NCBI RefSeq assembly: GCF_900637555.1
Contig: NZ_LR134378.1
Coordinates: 2,924,001 to 2,988,000 of the forward strand
Source: Lautropia mirabilis
GTDB lineage: Bacteria; Pseudomonadota; Gammaproteobacteria; Burkholderiales; Burkholderiaceae_E
DNA length: 64,000 bases
Direction: 5' to 3'
In this document: piece after piece, positions 44,672-54,537 of the stretch
Layout: every line of letters begins with the position of its first letter
How positions within the stretch are numbered: the stretch's first letter is position 1
Notes under the pieces: model-generated
Seen by the model: only the letters and a program-made list of their open reading frames with translations
What the model was told of the DNA's origin: nothing
Database searches by the model: none
Position numbers and translations under genes: made by a program

Positions 44672-46552
44672 ATGCCTCGCTTCCTCGGCCGATTCCTGAA
44701 GAACCACCGGGCAACGCTGACCGCACTCGCTCTGGGCATCGCCCATGCCTTCACCTTCGCCCCCTGGGGCAGCGACTGGCTGGAACTGCTGGTACTGACC
44801 GGCTTTGCCGGCCTGCTGCTGTCGGCCATCGGGCAGCACGCCCAGCAGCACGGTCATGCACACCGACGCCCCCCTCCTGGCCCCTTCCGACTGGGCCTGC
44901 TGTTCGGCATCGGCTGGTTCACCGCCGGCATCGGCTGGGTCTACATCAGCATGCACCACTATGGCGGCGTGGCCGCCCCGCTGGCCGCACTGGCAACCCT
45001 GCTCTTTGCCACCTATCTGGCCCTGTATCCGGCGCTGGGCGCCTGGCTATGCAGCCGCCTGTGCCGACGGCAGCTTGATGCCACCCGGCACCTGTCCGCC
45101 TGGCGCTTCATCCTGGCCTTCGGCGGCGCCATCACGCTGGCCGAACTGGCCCGCGGCTGGGTCCTCACCGGCTTTCCCTGGCTGGGCATAGGCTATGCCC
45201 ACGTCGAAGGTGCCCTGGCCGGACTGGCGCCGATAGGCGGTGTCTACCTGATCACGCTGGGCGCCGCACTCACCGCCGCCAGCCTGGCCGTGGCGGCCCA
45301 CCGGCTGCTGGCTCACCTGCGCCATGTCCGTCGCAACAGCCTGGACACGCCCGAGAACCTGCGTCCGCAACGCAACCTGCGCACCTCACGCGCAGCCTCC
45401 GCACTGCCCTGCCTGCTGGCCGCCCTGGGCGTGATGGTGGTAGGCGGCGCCCTGCGCACCAAGCAATGGAGCCACCCCACCGGCAAGTCGATCTCGGTGA
45501 GCCTGCTGCAGGGCAACGTCCCGCAGCAGATGAAATTCGACCCGGGCCCTGCTGCCCTGGCTCGCCAGCAGTACCTGGAAATGATCGAGGCCAACCCCGC
45601 CGACCTGGTGCTGCTGCCTGAGACCGCCTGGACCACGCGCTGGGAGGCCACCGAGCCCGCACTGCAGCGACGCCTGCACCGTTTCCTGGCCAGCACCCAC
45701 AGCACCGTGGCCCTGGGCCTGCCGCGTTTCGTCCAGGTCCACGAGAACAATCCCCGGGGTGCTCAAGCCAGCCGCTTCACGGGCGCCCCCACCGAAGCGC
45801 ATGACAGCGAGGCCTCCGAGGCCGTTTCGGACACACCGCCCCCGCCGCCCGTCTGGCAGGTCAGCAACAGCGTGGAAGTCTTCACCGCCGACACCCTGCC
45901 CGATCCGCTCACGGCCGACACCCAGCACACGCCGGTCCGCTATCACTACGACAAGCGTCACCTGGTGCCCTTTGGCGAATTCATCCCCGAGGGCTTTCAC
46001 TGGTTCATGACGCTCATGAACATCCCGCTCGGCGACCAGGCCCGCGGCCCCGCCCAGCAGCCCCTGCTGCCCATCAGCAGCCAGCGCATCGGCTTCAACA
46101 TCTGCTATGAGGACATCTTCGGCGAAGAACTGCTCTCGCAGGTGAAAGGCACCCGCAACGGCAAGGGCACGTACACGGGCGGCGCCACCATACTGGCCAA
46201 TCTCACCAACCTGGGCTGGTTCGGCAACTCCCATGCCCTGCCCCAGCACCTGCAGATCGCCCGCATGCGCGCGCTGGAAACCGCCCGGCCCATCATCCGC
46301 GCGACCAACACCGGCATGACAGCCGTCATCAGCGCCCGCGGCATCGTCCAGATCCGCTTGCGCCCGCACGAGACCGGCACGCTGAAGGCCACCCTGCAGG
46401 GACACACCGGCCTGACCCCCTACGTGCGCCTGGGCGGCAACGCCCCCGTGCTGGGCCTGTCGCTCGCCATGCTGGCCATCGGTACCCTGCCCTCCCGGCT
46501 CCGCTGGCCCGGCGCCGCTGCCCATCGGAAAAGGCGGCACCGCAGGCCCTGA
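44672..46552 (+). CDS. lnt: apolipoprotein N-acyltransferase
   Basis: Inner-membrane enzyme adding the third acyl chain to lipoproteins. 626 residues. About six to seven N-terminal helices are followed by a nitrilase-like periplasmic domain. The Glu-Lys-Cys triad is visible: LLPETAW, HYDKRHLVPFGEF and GFNICYEDIFGEE. Longer than usual (about 510-560) because of a loop of about 60 residues (after LPRFVQVHENN, with SEAVSDTPPPPP) and a His/Gln-rich cytosolic loop near residue 55. It starts 7 bases after ybeY. The lipoproteins in this window (Ggt, CsgG-like, Sel1, DUF1800, OmpA-like) would be its substrates. Confidence 0.96.
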   Translation: MPRFLGRFLKNHRATLTALALGIAHAFTFAPWGSDWLELLVLTGFAGLLLSAIGQHAQQHGHAHRRPPPGPFRLGLLFGIGWFTAGIGWVYISMHHYGGVAAPLAALATLLFATYLALYPALGAWLCSRLCRRQLDATRHLSAWRFILAFGGAITLAELARGWVLTGFPWLGIGYAHVEGALAGLAPIGGVYLITLGAALTAASLAVAAHRLLAHLRHVRRNSLDTPENLRPQRNLRTSRAASALPCLLAALGVMVVGGALRTKQWSHPTGKSISVSLLQGNVPQQMKFDPGPAALARQQYLEMIEANPADLVLLPETAWTTRWEATEPALQRRLHRFLASTHSTVALGLPRFVQVHENNPRGAQASRFTGAPTEAHDSEASEAVSDTPPPPPVWQVSNSVEVFTADTLPDPLTADTQHTPVRYHYDKRHLVPFGEFIPEGFHWFMTLMNIPLGDQARGPAQQPLLPISSQRIGFNICYEDIFGEELLSQVKGTRNGKGTYTGGATILANLTNLGWFGNSHALPQHLQIARMRALETARPIIRATNTGMTAVISARGIVQIRLRPHETGTLKATLQGHTGLTPYVRLGGNAPVLGLSLAMLAIGTLPSRLRWPGAAAHRKRRHRRP

Positions 46553-46596
46553 GCAGGCCGGCCACGCCCTGGATCTCCTTCGGGAAATCCCCCACA

Positions 46597-46638
46597 GAGG
46601 CAATGCTGCGCCGCAACAAAACATGCGATCATTGCCTC
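46597..46638 (+). promoter_or_regulatory. 9-bp perfect inverted repeat upstream of the FabG-like gene
   Basis: GAGGCAATG at 46597-46605 and CATTGCCTC at 46630-46638 are exact inverses across 24 bases. It ends 25 bases before the reductase start and also lies just past lnt. It could be an operator, an RNA hairpin in the leader, or a weak terminator. Confidence 0.5.
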
Positions 46639-46663
46639 CAGACATTTCAACCGGAGGAGATCC

Positions 46664-47437
46664 ATGTCCAACCCCACGCCCCATGGCGCCCCACAGGGCC
46701 GTCTGGCCGGCAAGGTCAGCCTCATCACCGGCGCTGCCCAGGGCATCGGTGAGGCCACTGCCCTCAAGTTCGCTACTGAGGGCGCCATTGTCATCGTCTG
46801 CGACATCAACCCGACCGGCATCGAAGCCGTGGTGCAGCAGTGCCGTGCCCTGGGTGCAGAAGCCGAGGGCCATGTCATGGACGTCACCGACCGCGCGACC
46901 ATCGACGCCGTCGTCGCCAAGGTCCAGGAAAGGCACGGCCGCATCGACGTGCTGGTCAACAACGCCGGCATCACGCAGGACGCCCGCCTCGTCAAGATGA
47001 CCGAAGAGCAGTTCGACCGGGTCATCGACATCAACCTGCGTGGCGTCTTCCATTGCAGCCAGGCCGTTGCCCCCGGCATGATCGAGCGAAACAGCGGCGT
47101 CATCCTCAATGCCAGCTCCGTCGTCGGCCTGTACGGCAACTTCGGCCAGACCAACTATGCCGCCGCCAAGTTCGGCCTCATCGGCTTCACCAAGACCTGG
47201 AGCCGCGAACTGGGCCCGAAGGGCGTGCGCGTCAACGCCGTCGCCCCAGGCTTCATCGCCACGCCCATTCTCAATGCCATGCCCGAAAAGGTGCTGGACG
47301 GCATGAAGGCCCGCATCCCGATGGGCCGCCTGGGCAAGCCCGCCGAGATCGCCAACGTCTACGCCTTCCTGGCCAGCGACGAAGCCAGCTACATCAACGG
47401 CGAGGTCATCGAGGTCTCGGGCGGCATCTCGCTCTGA
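46664..47437 (+). CDS. 3-oxoacyl-ACP reductase-like short-chain dehydrogenase
   Basis: 257 residues. Classical SDR: cofactor loop [22 protein letters not shown], and the active-site Ser and Tyr-x3-Lys in [21 protein letters not shown]. The C-terminus ends [12 protein letters not shown] as in FabG. It follows GGAGGAG. It probably reduces a beta-keto-acyl thioester with NAD(P)H, but it is outside a fatty-acid cluster, so a secondary FabG or hydroxyacyl dehydrogenase role is as likely as the essential one. Confidence 0.9.
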   Translation: MSNPTPHGAPQGRLAGKVSLITGAAQGIGEATALKFATEGAIVIVCDINPTGIEAVVQQCRALGAEAEGHVMDVTDRATIDAVVAKVQERHGRIDVLVNNAGITQDARLVKMTEEQFDRVIDINLRGVFHCSQAVAPGMIERNSGVILNASSVVGLYGNFGQTNYAAAKFGLIGFTKTWSRELGPKGVRVNAVAPGFIATPILNAMPEKVLDGMKARIPMGRLGKPAEIANVYAFLASDEASYINGEVIEVSGGISL

Positions 47438-47565
47438 CCAGCCTGCAGCGGAAGCGCCACAAGGCGCCCCCCGTCCAGGTCCCCCGTCACGGTCATGCTG
47501 CGCAGCACCTCCTGACGGGATCAGAATAGCGGGAACACTCCGACAAGGTCCTCGACCCACGCCCC

Positions 47566-49017
47566 ATGTCGCAGGCTCATACCGCCTCCCCCCAGAACGC
47601 CACTACGGGCGAGCCCGCACCCTCGCGCACTGCCCGCATCCGCCACTTCCTGCACCAGCGCCTGCGCAAGACCCACCGCATCCCGCACAAGAGCCTGGAG
47701 TTCGCCTGCATGCTGGTCGGTGCCACGCTGGTGGCACTCACCTCGCTGGGCTTTGCGGAACTGGCCGATCTCGCCCTGGACTGGAATGCTCAGTGGACGG
47801 CCCGCCATCCGCTGGCCACCTGGATCATGCTGCCGCTGGGCCTGGCCGCCCTGGCCTGGTACACCCCGCGGCACGCCCCCTTCGTGGCCGGAAGTGGCAT
47901 CCCGCAGGTCATCGCTGCCATCAGCCTGCCCTACGGCCCGCTCAAGAACCGGCTGGTCACGTTCTGGCAGACGCTCGCCAAGATTCCTCTCACACTGCTG
48001 GCCATGCTGATCGGCGCCTCGGTAGGCCGCGAAGGCCCCTCCGTGCAGGTCGGAGCAGCCGTCATGCTGGCCTGGGGCGATGTCTGCCGCCGCCACGGCA
48101 TCGCCTTCCGGGGACTCACCGCCAACGAACTGATGGCCACCGGCGCCGCCGGCGGCCTGGCCGCAGCCTTCAACGCCCCACTGGCCGGCGTGGTCTTTGC
48201 CATCGAGGAACTGGGACGTGGCGTGGTGCTGCACTGGGGCCGGCGCGTCCTGCTGGGCGTGCTGGCCGCCGGCTTCATCCTCGTGGCCATCAAGGGCAAC
48301 AACCCCTACTTTCCCCAATACGCCGGCGCCACCACCGTACCCGACATGACCCTGTGGGTGGGGCTCTGCGGCATCGTCTGCGGCGTGCTGGGCGGCATCT
48401 TCGCGCGGCTGCTCTTTCGCGGCGCAGCCAGCTGCGTGCCGGCCTTCCTGCGTGGCCCGGTGCGCCGCCACCCCGTCCTGCTGGCCATCGTCATGGGCCT
48501 GCTGCTGGCAGCCCTGGGCACCTGGACCCACGGCCAGACCTACGGCACCGGCTACCAGATGGTCACCCAGGCGCTGGACGGACACCCCATCGCGCCTCCC
48601 GAAACCGGCCTGGCCAAGCTGGCCGCCACCGTCTTCACGTACTGGACCGGCATCGCTGGCGGCATCTTCACCCCGGCACTCAGCACCGGCGCCGGCATCG
48701 GCAGCCACCTGGCCTCGCTCGCCGGCGGGATGGTGGACGAACGCCTGCTGGTGCTGCTGTGCATGTCCGCCTTCCTGGCCGGCGCCACCCAATCGCCCGT
48801 CACCGCCAGCGTCATCGTCATGGAAATGACCGGCAGCCAGCCCGTGCTCATCTGGTCCCTGATCGGCAGCCTGGTCGCTGCCCTGGTCTCGCGCCAGATC
48901 CACCCCCGCCCCTTCTACCACAGCGCCGCTGGCCGCTTCCGGCAGCGCATCCAGGAAGAAGGCCCCAGCCAGGAATCAGAACGCCCGAGGCCCCCGGAAC
49001 CTGCTCCCAGACCTTGA
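47566..49017 (+). CDS. ClC-family chloride channel/transporter
   Basis: 483 residues, ten or more membrane helices. Selectivity motifs: GSGIPQV, GREGPSVQ (with the gating Glu), and GGIFTPALSTGAGIG. The internal Glu that marks proton-coupled exchangers is plausible in FAIEELG. The short C-terminus is Pro/Glu/Arg-rich with no CBS domains. It probably exchanges Cl- and H+ or passes anions at the inner membrane. Not obviously co-transcribed with its neighbours. Confidence 0.93.
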   Translation: MSQAHTASPQNATTGEPAPSRTARIRHFLHQRLRKTHRIPHKSLEFACMLVGATLVALTSLGFAELADLALDWNAQWTARHPLATWIMLPLGLAALAWYTPRHAPFVAGSGIPQVIAAISLPYGPLKNRLVTFWQTLAKIPLTLLAMLIGASVGREGPSVQVGAAVMLAWGDVCRRHGIAFRGLTANELMATGAAGGLAAAFNAPLAGVVFAIEELGRGVVLHWGRRVLLGVLAAGFILVAIKGNNPYFPQYAGATTVPDMTLWVGLCGIVCGVLGGIFARLLFRGAASCVPAFLRGPVRRHPVLLAIVMGLLLAALGTWTHGQTYGTGYQMVTQALDGHPIAPPETGLAKLAATVFTYWTGIAGGIFTPALSTGAGIGSHLASLAGGMVDERLLVLLCMSAFLAGATQSPVTASVIVMEMTGSQPVLIWSLIGSLVAALVSRQIHPRPFYHSAAGRFRQRIQEEGPSQESERPRPPEPAPRP

Positions 49018-49145
49018 GGCCCCAACCTCCGCCCCCCGATCCCGTATACTGGCCCGACACGCATCGGGCGCGGGCGCAGCACGGCTCTGCCTTCACGAGG
49101 TGACCTCCGAAGTGACCTCGGCCCAGACCATTCCAGGGAAACACC

Positions 49146-49760
49146 ATGGACGACGCCATCATCGAGGTACTGGAGCAATACCACGCCCGCATGGAGCGCG
49201 AGAACCTCAGCTTCCCGGTCGCGGCCCCCGGCGGGCGCAACAGCGTCAACTTCCAGTCCATGCGGGCCATCGGTCCCGAGACCGGGCAGTTCCTCAACAT
49301 CCTGGTCCACAGCCTCACCGCGCCACGCATCCTGGAACTAGGAACCTCCTTCGGCTACTCCGCCATCTGGCTGGCCGAAGCGGCACGCGCCACCGGTGGC
49401 CACCTCACCACCATCGAGATCGATCCCGAAAGATCCGCCCACGCCCTGGACATGAGCACCCAGGCCGGCCTCTCCCCCCTCGTCGACTTCCGGATCGGTG
49501 ACGCCATCACCCTCATCGACAACACCCCCGGCCGATTCGACTTCGTCTTCGTCAACCTTCGGAAAGATCTCTATCTGCCCTGTCTGGAGGCCTTCCATTC
49601 ACGGCTGGCCCCCGGCGCCGTCATCGTGGCCAACAACATCGTCCGTCCGGGTGGCCCCGAACTGGAAGCCTACGTCCAGGCAGTGCGCGCCAAACCCGGC
49701 ATCAGCAGTACCCTGCTGCCCGTCGGCAGCGGCCTGGAGGTCAGCCGCTACCTGCCCTGA
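49146..49760 (+). CDS. O-methyltransferase-family protein with altered metal site
   Basis: 204 residues of the SAM-dependent COG4122/CCoAOMT type. The SAM loop is ILELGTSFGYSAIWLAEA, followed by TIEIDPERSAHA. In the family the divalent metal is held by Asp in a [FI]-[IV]-D-A-[DE]-K motif and by D-N in a later I-x-x-D-N motif. Here the equivalents read FVFVNLRKD and IVANNIV, so both Asp positions appear to be Asn. The protein may be metal-independent or catalytically altered. Full length; starts after a weak GGGAAAC site. Confidence 0.85.
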   Translation: MDDAIIEVLEQYHARMERENLSFPVAAPGGRNSVNFQSMRAIGPETGQFLNILVHSLTAPRILELGTSFGYSAIWLAEAARATGGHLTTIEIDPERSAHALDMSTQAGLSPLVDFRIGDAITLIDNTPGRFDFVFVNLRKDLYLPCLEAFHSRLAPGAVIVANNIVRPGGPELEAYVQAVRAKPGISSTLLPVGSGLEVSRYLP

Positions 49761-49917
49761 CCCCGGCCCTGAAAACCCGCCCGTACACATCCCGGACATC
49801 CATTTCACAGCCAGGTTGTCAGATCAATCGTCACGCCCGTTCTGATAGGGAGGCATCAGTACCATAGCCGGACGCCAATCCCCGAGGTCGCCCGTCAAAA
49901 GGCCTCCTCCCGTCCGC

Positions 49918-51396
49918 ATGATCTCGTTCGCCACCGACTTCGCGGTCGATCCTGCCCATGGCCCGGAAGACTTCCTGCGCGCCATCGCCTCCTGGCTTCT
50001 GGATGTCGAACGTACCGCCATTGCAGCCGAACAACTGCAGGCCTTGCACACCGAGACCTCATCCCGCATCAATACCGGCGGTGAACTGCTGCAGACCCTG
50101 ATCGCTCGGCAGCCCGACACCACAGTGGCCGGCATCCGCTACAGCCGCCAGGAAGAGCACCTGACCTGGATCACCACCGTCGTCTTCTCCCGGCGGCTCA
50201 AGACCCGGGGAAATGATGCCGGAAATGCCGATCTCCCGGACATGGCCATCCCGGAAACGGATACCGCACCCGCAAGCGATGCATGGCTTGGCATCCGCAT
50301 CGAGTGCACCTCCAGCCTGCCCCAGGCTCACCTGCCCGTCGACCGGGATCCCGCCATCGTCCCTACCCTGCTGAATGCCCTGGGCGGCGGCCTGGACGGC
50401 CCCCTGCGCGTCTCGAATCAGCCCCGACTGCTGGCCGGCCACGAACTCCCCCTGGCCGCCGACCTCATCCTGGGCGACAGCGACCATCGCCTGCCCATCG
50501 TCTACGTCAGCGCCTGTTTCCAGCCCGGCCACGCCATCGATCCCCGGCGCCTGGCATCCCGGCTGGCCGGACGGGCCCACGTGGTGGTCGAACCCGGCAA
50601 CAGCTTCTCGCGCCAGCTCCAGGCGCTGGCCAAATCCACCAACGTCTACGGTGGCACGGTCGGCATCTACTGGCCCGAGGGCGGCGAGCCACGCCGCTTC
50701 TACCTGGGAACCCTCTATCAGACGGCCGCCGAGCTTGGTGACGCCATCCAGGAAGACCTCCACCGCACACTGCGGCAGCGTCGGCCACTGCCACGCTGCA
50801 CCTGGGCCCACCTGCGAGAGCAGGTCTCGCAGAACACCATTGCCGCCCTGAAATCGGCCGGGTCGCTCTCCATCGACGACTGCATCCGCAGTTTTGGTGA
50901 GGAAATCGCCGCCAAGGAGCAGCTCCTGCAGGAAGCCGAGGAAGAGATCGAGCGACTGCGCCAGGAACTGCGCCAGCGCGAAATCCGTCCCGGCGATGAC
51001 AACATCCTGCTGTCGCCAGGCACGGAGCGCAACTTCTACGACCAGGAGATCCTGGGCATCGTGCTGGATGCCCTGGCCGACGCCAGGAAGTACGTCCCCC
51101 CTGACAGCCGTCGCCACCACGTTCTCCAGTCCATCGTGGGCGCCAACCCTCTGCCCCACCGCACGGCCAACGCCCATCGCGACGCCCTGAAGAACCTGCT
51201 GCGCGGCACAAGCACCCTCGATGCACGCATCCGGCGCGGCCTGGAATCCATGGGCTTCCGGATCAGCAACGGCGGCAAGCACTACAAGCTGGTCTACCAG
51301 GAAGACGACCGATACACCTATACCCTGCCCAAGAGCGGCAGCGACCATCGCGGCGGCCTCAACGCCGCCAACGATATCGGCCGGCTGATGTTCTGA
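49918..51396 (+). CDS. unrecognised coiled-coil protein, possible HicA-like C-terminal domain
   Basis: 492 residues, no signal peptide or membrane segment. The N-terminal about 290 residues are an alpha/beta region with AWLGIRIECTSS, LPIVYVSACFQ, HVVVEPGNSFSRQL and NVYGGTVGIYWP. Residues about 335-362 are a charged coiled coil (EEIAAKEQLLQEAEEEIER and onward). The C-terminal about 130 residues end LESMGFRISNGGKHYKLV then YTYTLPKSGSDHRGGLNAA; this Gly-Lys-His ... Thr-x-Pro-x-Ser-Asp-His-Arg pattern resembles a HicA/dsRBD-like RNA-binding fold (inference). Proteins of this kind occur sporadically in accessory regions. Function unknown; defence or RNA processing are guesses. It stands alone between housekeeping genes. 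Confidence 0.6.
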   Translation: MISFATDFAVDPAHGPEDFLRAIASWLLDVERTAIAAEQLQALHTETSSRINTGGELLQTLIARQPDTTVAGIRYSRQEEHLTWITTVVFSRRLKTRGNDAGNADLPDMAIPETDTAPASDAWLGIRIECTSSLPQAHLPVDRDPAIVPTLLNALGGGLDGPLRVSNQPRLLAGHELPLAADLILGDSDHRLPIVYVSACFQPGHAIDPRRLASRLAGRAHVVVEPGNSFSRQLQALAKSTNVYGGTVGIYWPEGGEPRRFYLGTLYQTAAELGDAIQEDLHRTLRQRRPLPRCTWAHLREQVSQNTIAALKSAGSLSIDDCIRSFGEEIAAKEQLLQEAEEEIERLRQELRQREIRPGDDNILLSPGTERNFYDQEILGIVLDALADARKYVPPDSRRHHVLQSIVGANPLPHRTANAHRDALKNLLRGTSTLDARIRRGLESMGFRISNGGKHYKLVYQEDDRYTYTLPKSGSDHRGGLNAANDIGRLMF

Positions 51397-51464
51397 CGTT
51401 CTAACGCTCCGATGTTCTGCCCAACGAGACGTTGTAGACGCGCTCTATCAGATTAATAGCTTTT

Positions 51465-51540
51465 CTCAATTGATTAATAAACAACAATTGATCTTTGCTT
51501 GATTTAACACAACCTGATCCACGCACGCCTTCCTATAGTG
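51465..51540 (+). promoter_or_regulatory. AT-rich control region upstream of the cytochrome c peroxidase gene
   Basis: The most AT-rich stretch of the window. CAATTGAT occurs at 51467-51474 and 51485-51492, and TTGAT three times (51470, 51488, 51499). TTGAT is the FNR/ANR half-site, and such peroxidases are often oxygen-regulated, but none of the three has a clean ATCAA partner at the right distance. TATAGT at 51534-51539 is a good -10. Confidence 0.5.
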
Positions 51541-51604
51541 GGGCGGCCTGCCGGCCCCATCCGCCAGGTCTCGAGACCAACAACACTCAGGAGAAAGCCC
51601 CCCC

Positions 51605-52723
51605 ATGAAGCCTCGCCTTCACATCAGCCTGCTGGCCGCTGCCAGCCTGCTGACTTTCGCGCTCGGCGCCCCCTGCCAGGCGGCCACCGAAGCCCCCTCG
51701 GCAGACAAGGCCACGTCCTACAGCGAAGAAGACAAGGATCTGCTCGATACCGCCCAGAGCCTCTTCCAGCCGCTGCCCGACGCAGCAGCCATGCAGAAGC
51801 TGCGCCCCTTCACCGACGCCCAGGTTCGTCTGGGCCAGTAACTGTGGTTCGAGCCCCGGCTGTCCCGTGGCAACTCCGTCAGCTGCAACTCCTGTCACAA
51901 TCTGGCCACGGCGGGCGTGGACAACCTGCCCACCAGCGCTGGCCACAAGGGTCAGTTCGGCGCCCGCAACTCGCCCACGGCTCTCAACGCCGCCCTGCTG
52001 GGTCACCAGTTCTGGGATGGCCGTGCCGCTGACGTGGAAGAACAGGCAGGCGGTCCGCTCCTGAACCCCGTGGAAATGGCCAACATCGACGAGGCAGCCG
52101 TCGAGAAGAAGGTCGCCTCCATCCCCGAGTATCTGCCACTCTTCCAGAAGGCCTTCCCCGACAGCGGCAAGAACCCCGTGACGTTCAAGAACATCACGAC
52201 GGCCATCGCCGCCTTCGAGCGCACGCTGCTCACCCCCTCGCCGTGGGACAAGTACCTGCAGGGTGACATCGGCGCCCTCACCGCCCAGCAGCGCAAGGGT
52301 CTGTCCGCCTTCATCGACAGCGGTTGCATCACCTGCCACAAGGGTGTCGGCCTGGGCGGAGACACCTTCCAGAAATTCGGCATGGTCAACGAACCCTACT
52401 GGAAGTACACCCAGTCGCCCAAGCAGGACGAAGGCCGCTTCGAAGTCACGAAGAAGGAAGACGACAAGTACTTCTTCCGGGGACCTGGCCTGCGCAACGT
52501 GGCCCGCACCTACCCCTACTTCCATGACGGCAGCGTCTGGGATCTGGATCAGGCCATCCGCGTGATGGCCCAGACCCAGCTTGGCCAGGAACTGGACAAG
52601 GAACAGGTGGCCGACATTGCAGCCTTCCTGCAGTCACTGTCCGGCCCGGTCCCTGAATCTGCCCGGATCATCCCCGAACTGCCCATCTCGGTGACGCAGA
52701 CGCCGCATCCGGACAATCAGTAA
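51605..52723 (+). pseudogene. dihaem cytochrome c peroxidase, interrupted by an in-frame TAA
   Basis: The frame reads from MKPRLHISLLAAASLLTFALG (signal peptide) through VRLGQ, a TAA at 51839-51841, then LWFEPRLSRGNSVSCNSCHNL to the end, with no frameshift. If read through it would be 372 residues. Haem motifs CNSCH and CITCH are both after the stop, as are NSPTALNA and FWDGRA. Homologues carry a sense residue at this spot (pattern LG-x-x-L-[WY]-F-[ED]-PRLS), so one base change such as AAA or CAA to TAA explains it. AGGAGA precedes the ATG. The gene would detoxify hydrogen peroxide in the periplasm using cytochrome c. Only the 78-residue leader would be made without readthrough or restart. 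Confidence 0.85.
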
Positions 52724-52749
52724 CACACAACGGGGCTCACCCGGGCACC

Positions 52750-54537
52750 TCAGGCAATGCGGCCCAGAACCTCTGCGGCCGCCAGCACCTGACCGGCCGA
52801 CGCCCCACGATGCAGTGTGCCGGCACACGGTGCCGTCACCTGCATCTCCATCTTCATCGCTTCCATCACCGCCACCAGCTGACCCTCGGCCACGGTTTCA
52901 CCTTCCTCAGCCTTCCAGGCCAGCAGCGTGCCGGCCATCGGTGCGGCAATCTCGCCCGCCTGCACGGCCGCCATCGGCACCCCTGCGCCCGACGAAGCCC
53001 CCGGCCGCCCCAGGCCCCCTCCCGCAGCGGAGCCATCCTGCGGCAGCACCTGGCCCACCGCCGCCAGCGCCCCCAGCAGCTGCTCGGGCAGCCCCAGCAT
53101 CACCCGCCGGCCATCCAGCTCCACCGGCATGCGCAGCAGCGACATCGTGCCCAGCGGCGCCGGCCGTACCGACGCTTGCAGGTCATCGGCAAACTCGGTC
53201 TCGATCCAGCGGGTGTGCACGTGAAAGCCCCCGCCGCCCACCGCCACGAAGGCCGGCGCCTCCAGCACCGCCCGGTGAAAGGGCAGCACGCTGGGCACCC
53301 CTTCGATCTCGAACTCGGCCAGCGCACGCCGCGCCCGCATCAGCACCTGCTCGCGGCTGTCCCCATGCACGATGAGCTTGGCCATCATCGAATCGAACTG
53401 CCCGGCTACCACCGATCCGGTCTCCACCCCACTGTCGATCCGGACGCCCGGACCTGACGGCGGGGAGAACCGCTGGATGCGCCCCGGCATCGGCAGGAAC
53501 CCTCGCCCCACATCCTCCGCATTGATGCGGAACTCCATGGCATGCCCCATCGGTTGCGGCGTCTGGCGGATGGACAGCGGCAGCCCGTCGGCCACCCGAA
53601 GCTGCTCCACCACCAGATCGATGCCGGCCGTCAGCTCCGTCACCGGATGCTCGACCTGCAACCGCGTGTTCACCTCCAGGAAGGAAATGGTGCCGTTGCG
53701 GCTCACCAGAAACTCCACCGTACCCGCGCCCACATAGCCGGCCTGTGCACAGATGTCATGCGCGGCCCGATGGATGCGCTCACGCTGCGCGTCCGTCAGG
53801 AACGGCGCAGGCGCCTCTTCCACCAGCTTCTGGTTGCGACGCTGCAGCGAACAGTCCCGCGTGCCCAGCACCACCACATGGCCATGCGTGTCGGCCATCA
53901 CCTGCGCTTCCACGTGGCGCGGCTGATCCAGATACTGCTCCACGAAGCACTCGCCCCGACCGAAGGCCGTGGTCGCCTCACGCACCGCCGACGCATACAA
54001 CTCGGCCACCTCATCCATCTGCCAGGCCACCTTCAGCCCCCGGCCTCCACCGCCGAACGCCGCCTTGATGGCAATGGGCAACCCATGCTCACGCGCAAAC
54101 GTCAGCACCTCATCGACGCTCTCCACCGGACCGGGGGTGCCCGCCACCAGCGGTGCCCCCACCGATGCCGCAATGCGCCGCGCCGCCACCTTGTCGCCCA
54201 GCTGCGCAATGGTCTCGGGTCTGGGACCGATCCACACCAGCCCGGCATCAATCACCGCCTGCGCGAACCCGGCGTTCTCCGACAGGAAGCCATAGCCCGG
54301 ATGCACCGCATCGGCCCCGCAGCGCCGCGCAATCTCCAGCAGCTTGCCCACGTTCAGGTAGGTATCGGCCGGACGCTCACCCTGCAGGGCGAAAGCCTCA
54401 TCCGCCAGGCGCACATGCAGCGCATCCCGATCCGCATCGGCATACACCGCCACGCTCTGCACGCCATAATCGGCACATGCACGGATGACGCGCACCGCAA
54501 TCTCACCGCGGTTGGCAATCAGGACTTTCTTGATCAT
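52750..54537 (-). CDS. biotin carboxylase fused to biotin carboxyl carrier domain
   Basis: 595 residues. An ATP-grasp biotin carboxylase (about 1-450: [67 protein letters not shown]) is joined by a Gly/Ala linker to a biotinyl domain ending [11 protein letters not shown], where the Lys is biotinylated. Organisation matches alpha subunits of acyl-CoA carboxylases. No carboxyltransferase gene is adjacent. It heads downstream of pxpBC on the same strand, a frequent neighbour of 5-oxoprolinase genes. Start ATG 54537 follows GAGGGA. Confidence 0.93.
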   Translation of the reverse strand: MIKKVLIANRGEIAVRVIRACADYGVQSVAVYADADRDALHVRLADEAFALQGERPADTYLNVGKLLEIARRCGADAVHPGYGFLSENAGFAQAVIDAGLVWIGPRPETIAQLGDKVAARRIAASVGAPLVAGTPGPVESVDEVLTFAREHGLPIAIKAAFGGGGRGLKVAWQMDEVAELYASAVREATTAFGRGECFVEQYLDQPRHVEAQVMADTHGHVVVLGTRDCSLQRRNQKLVEEAPAPFLTDAQRERIHRAAHDICAQAGYVGAGTVEFLVSRNGTISFLEVNTRLQVEHPVTELTAGIDLVVEQLRVADGLPLSIRQTPQPMGHAMEFRINAEDVGRGFLPMPGRIQRFSPPSGPGVRIDSGVETGSVVAGQFDSMMAKLIVHGDSREQVLMRARRALAEFEIEGVPSVLPFHRAVLEAPAFVAVGGGGFHVHTRWIETEFADDLQASVRPAPLGTMSLLRMPVELDGRRVMLGLPEQLLGALAAVGQVLPQDGSAAGGGLGRPGASSGAGVPMAAVQAGEIAAPMAGTLLAWKAEEGETVAEGQLVAVMEAMKMEMQVTAPCAGTLHRGASAGQVLAAAEVLGRIA

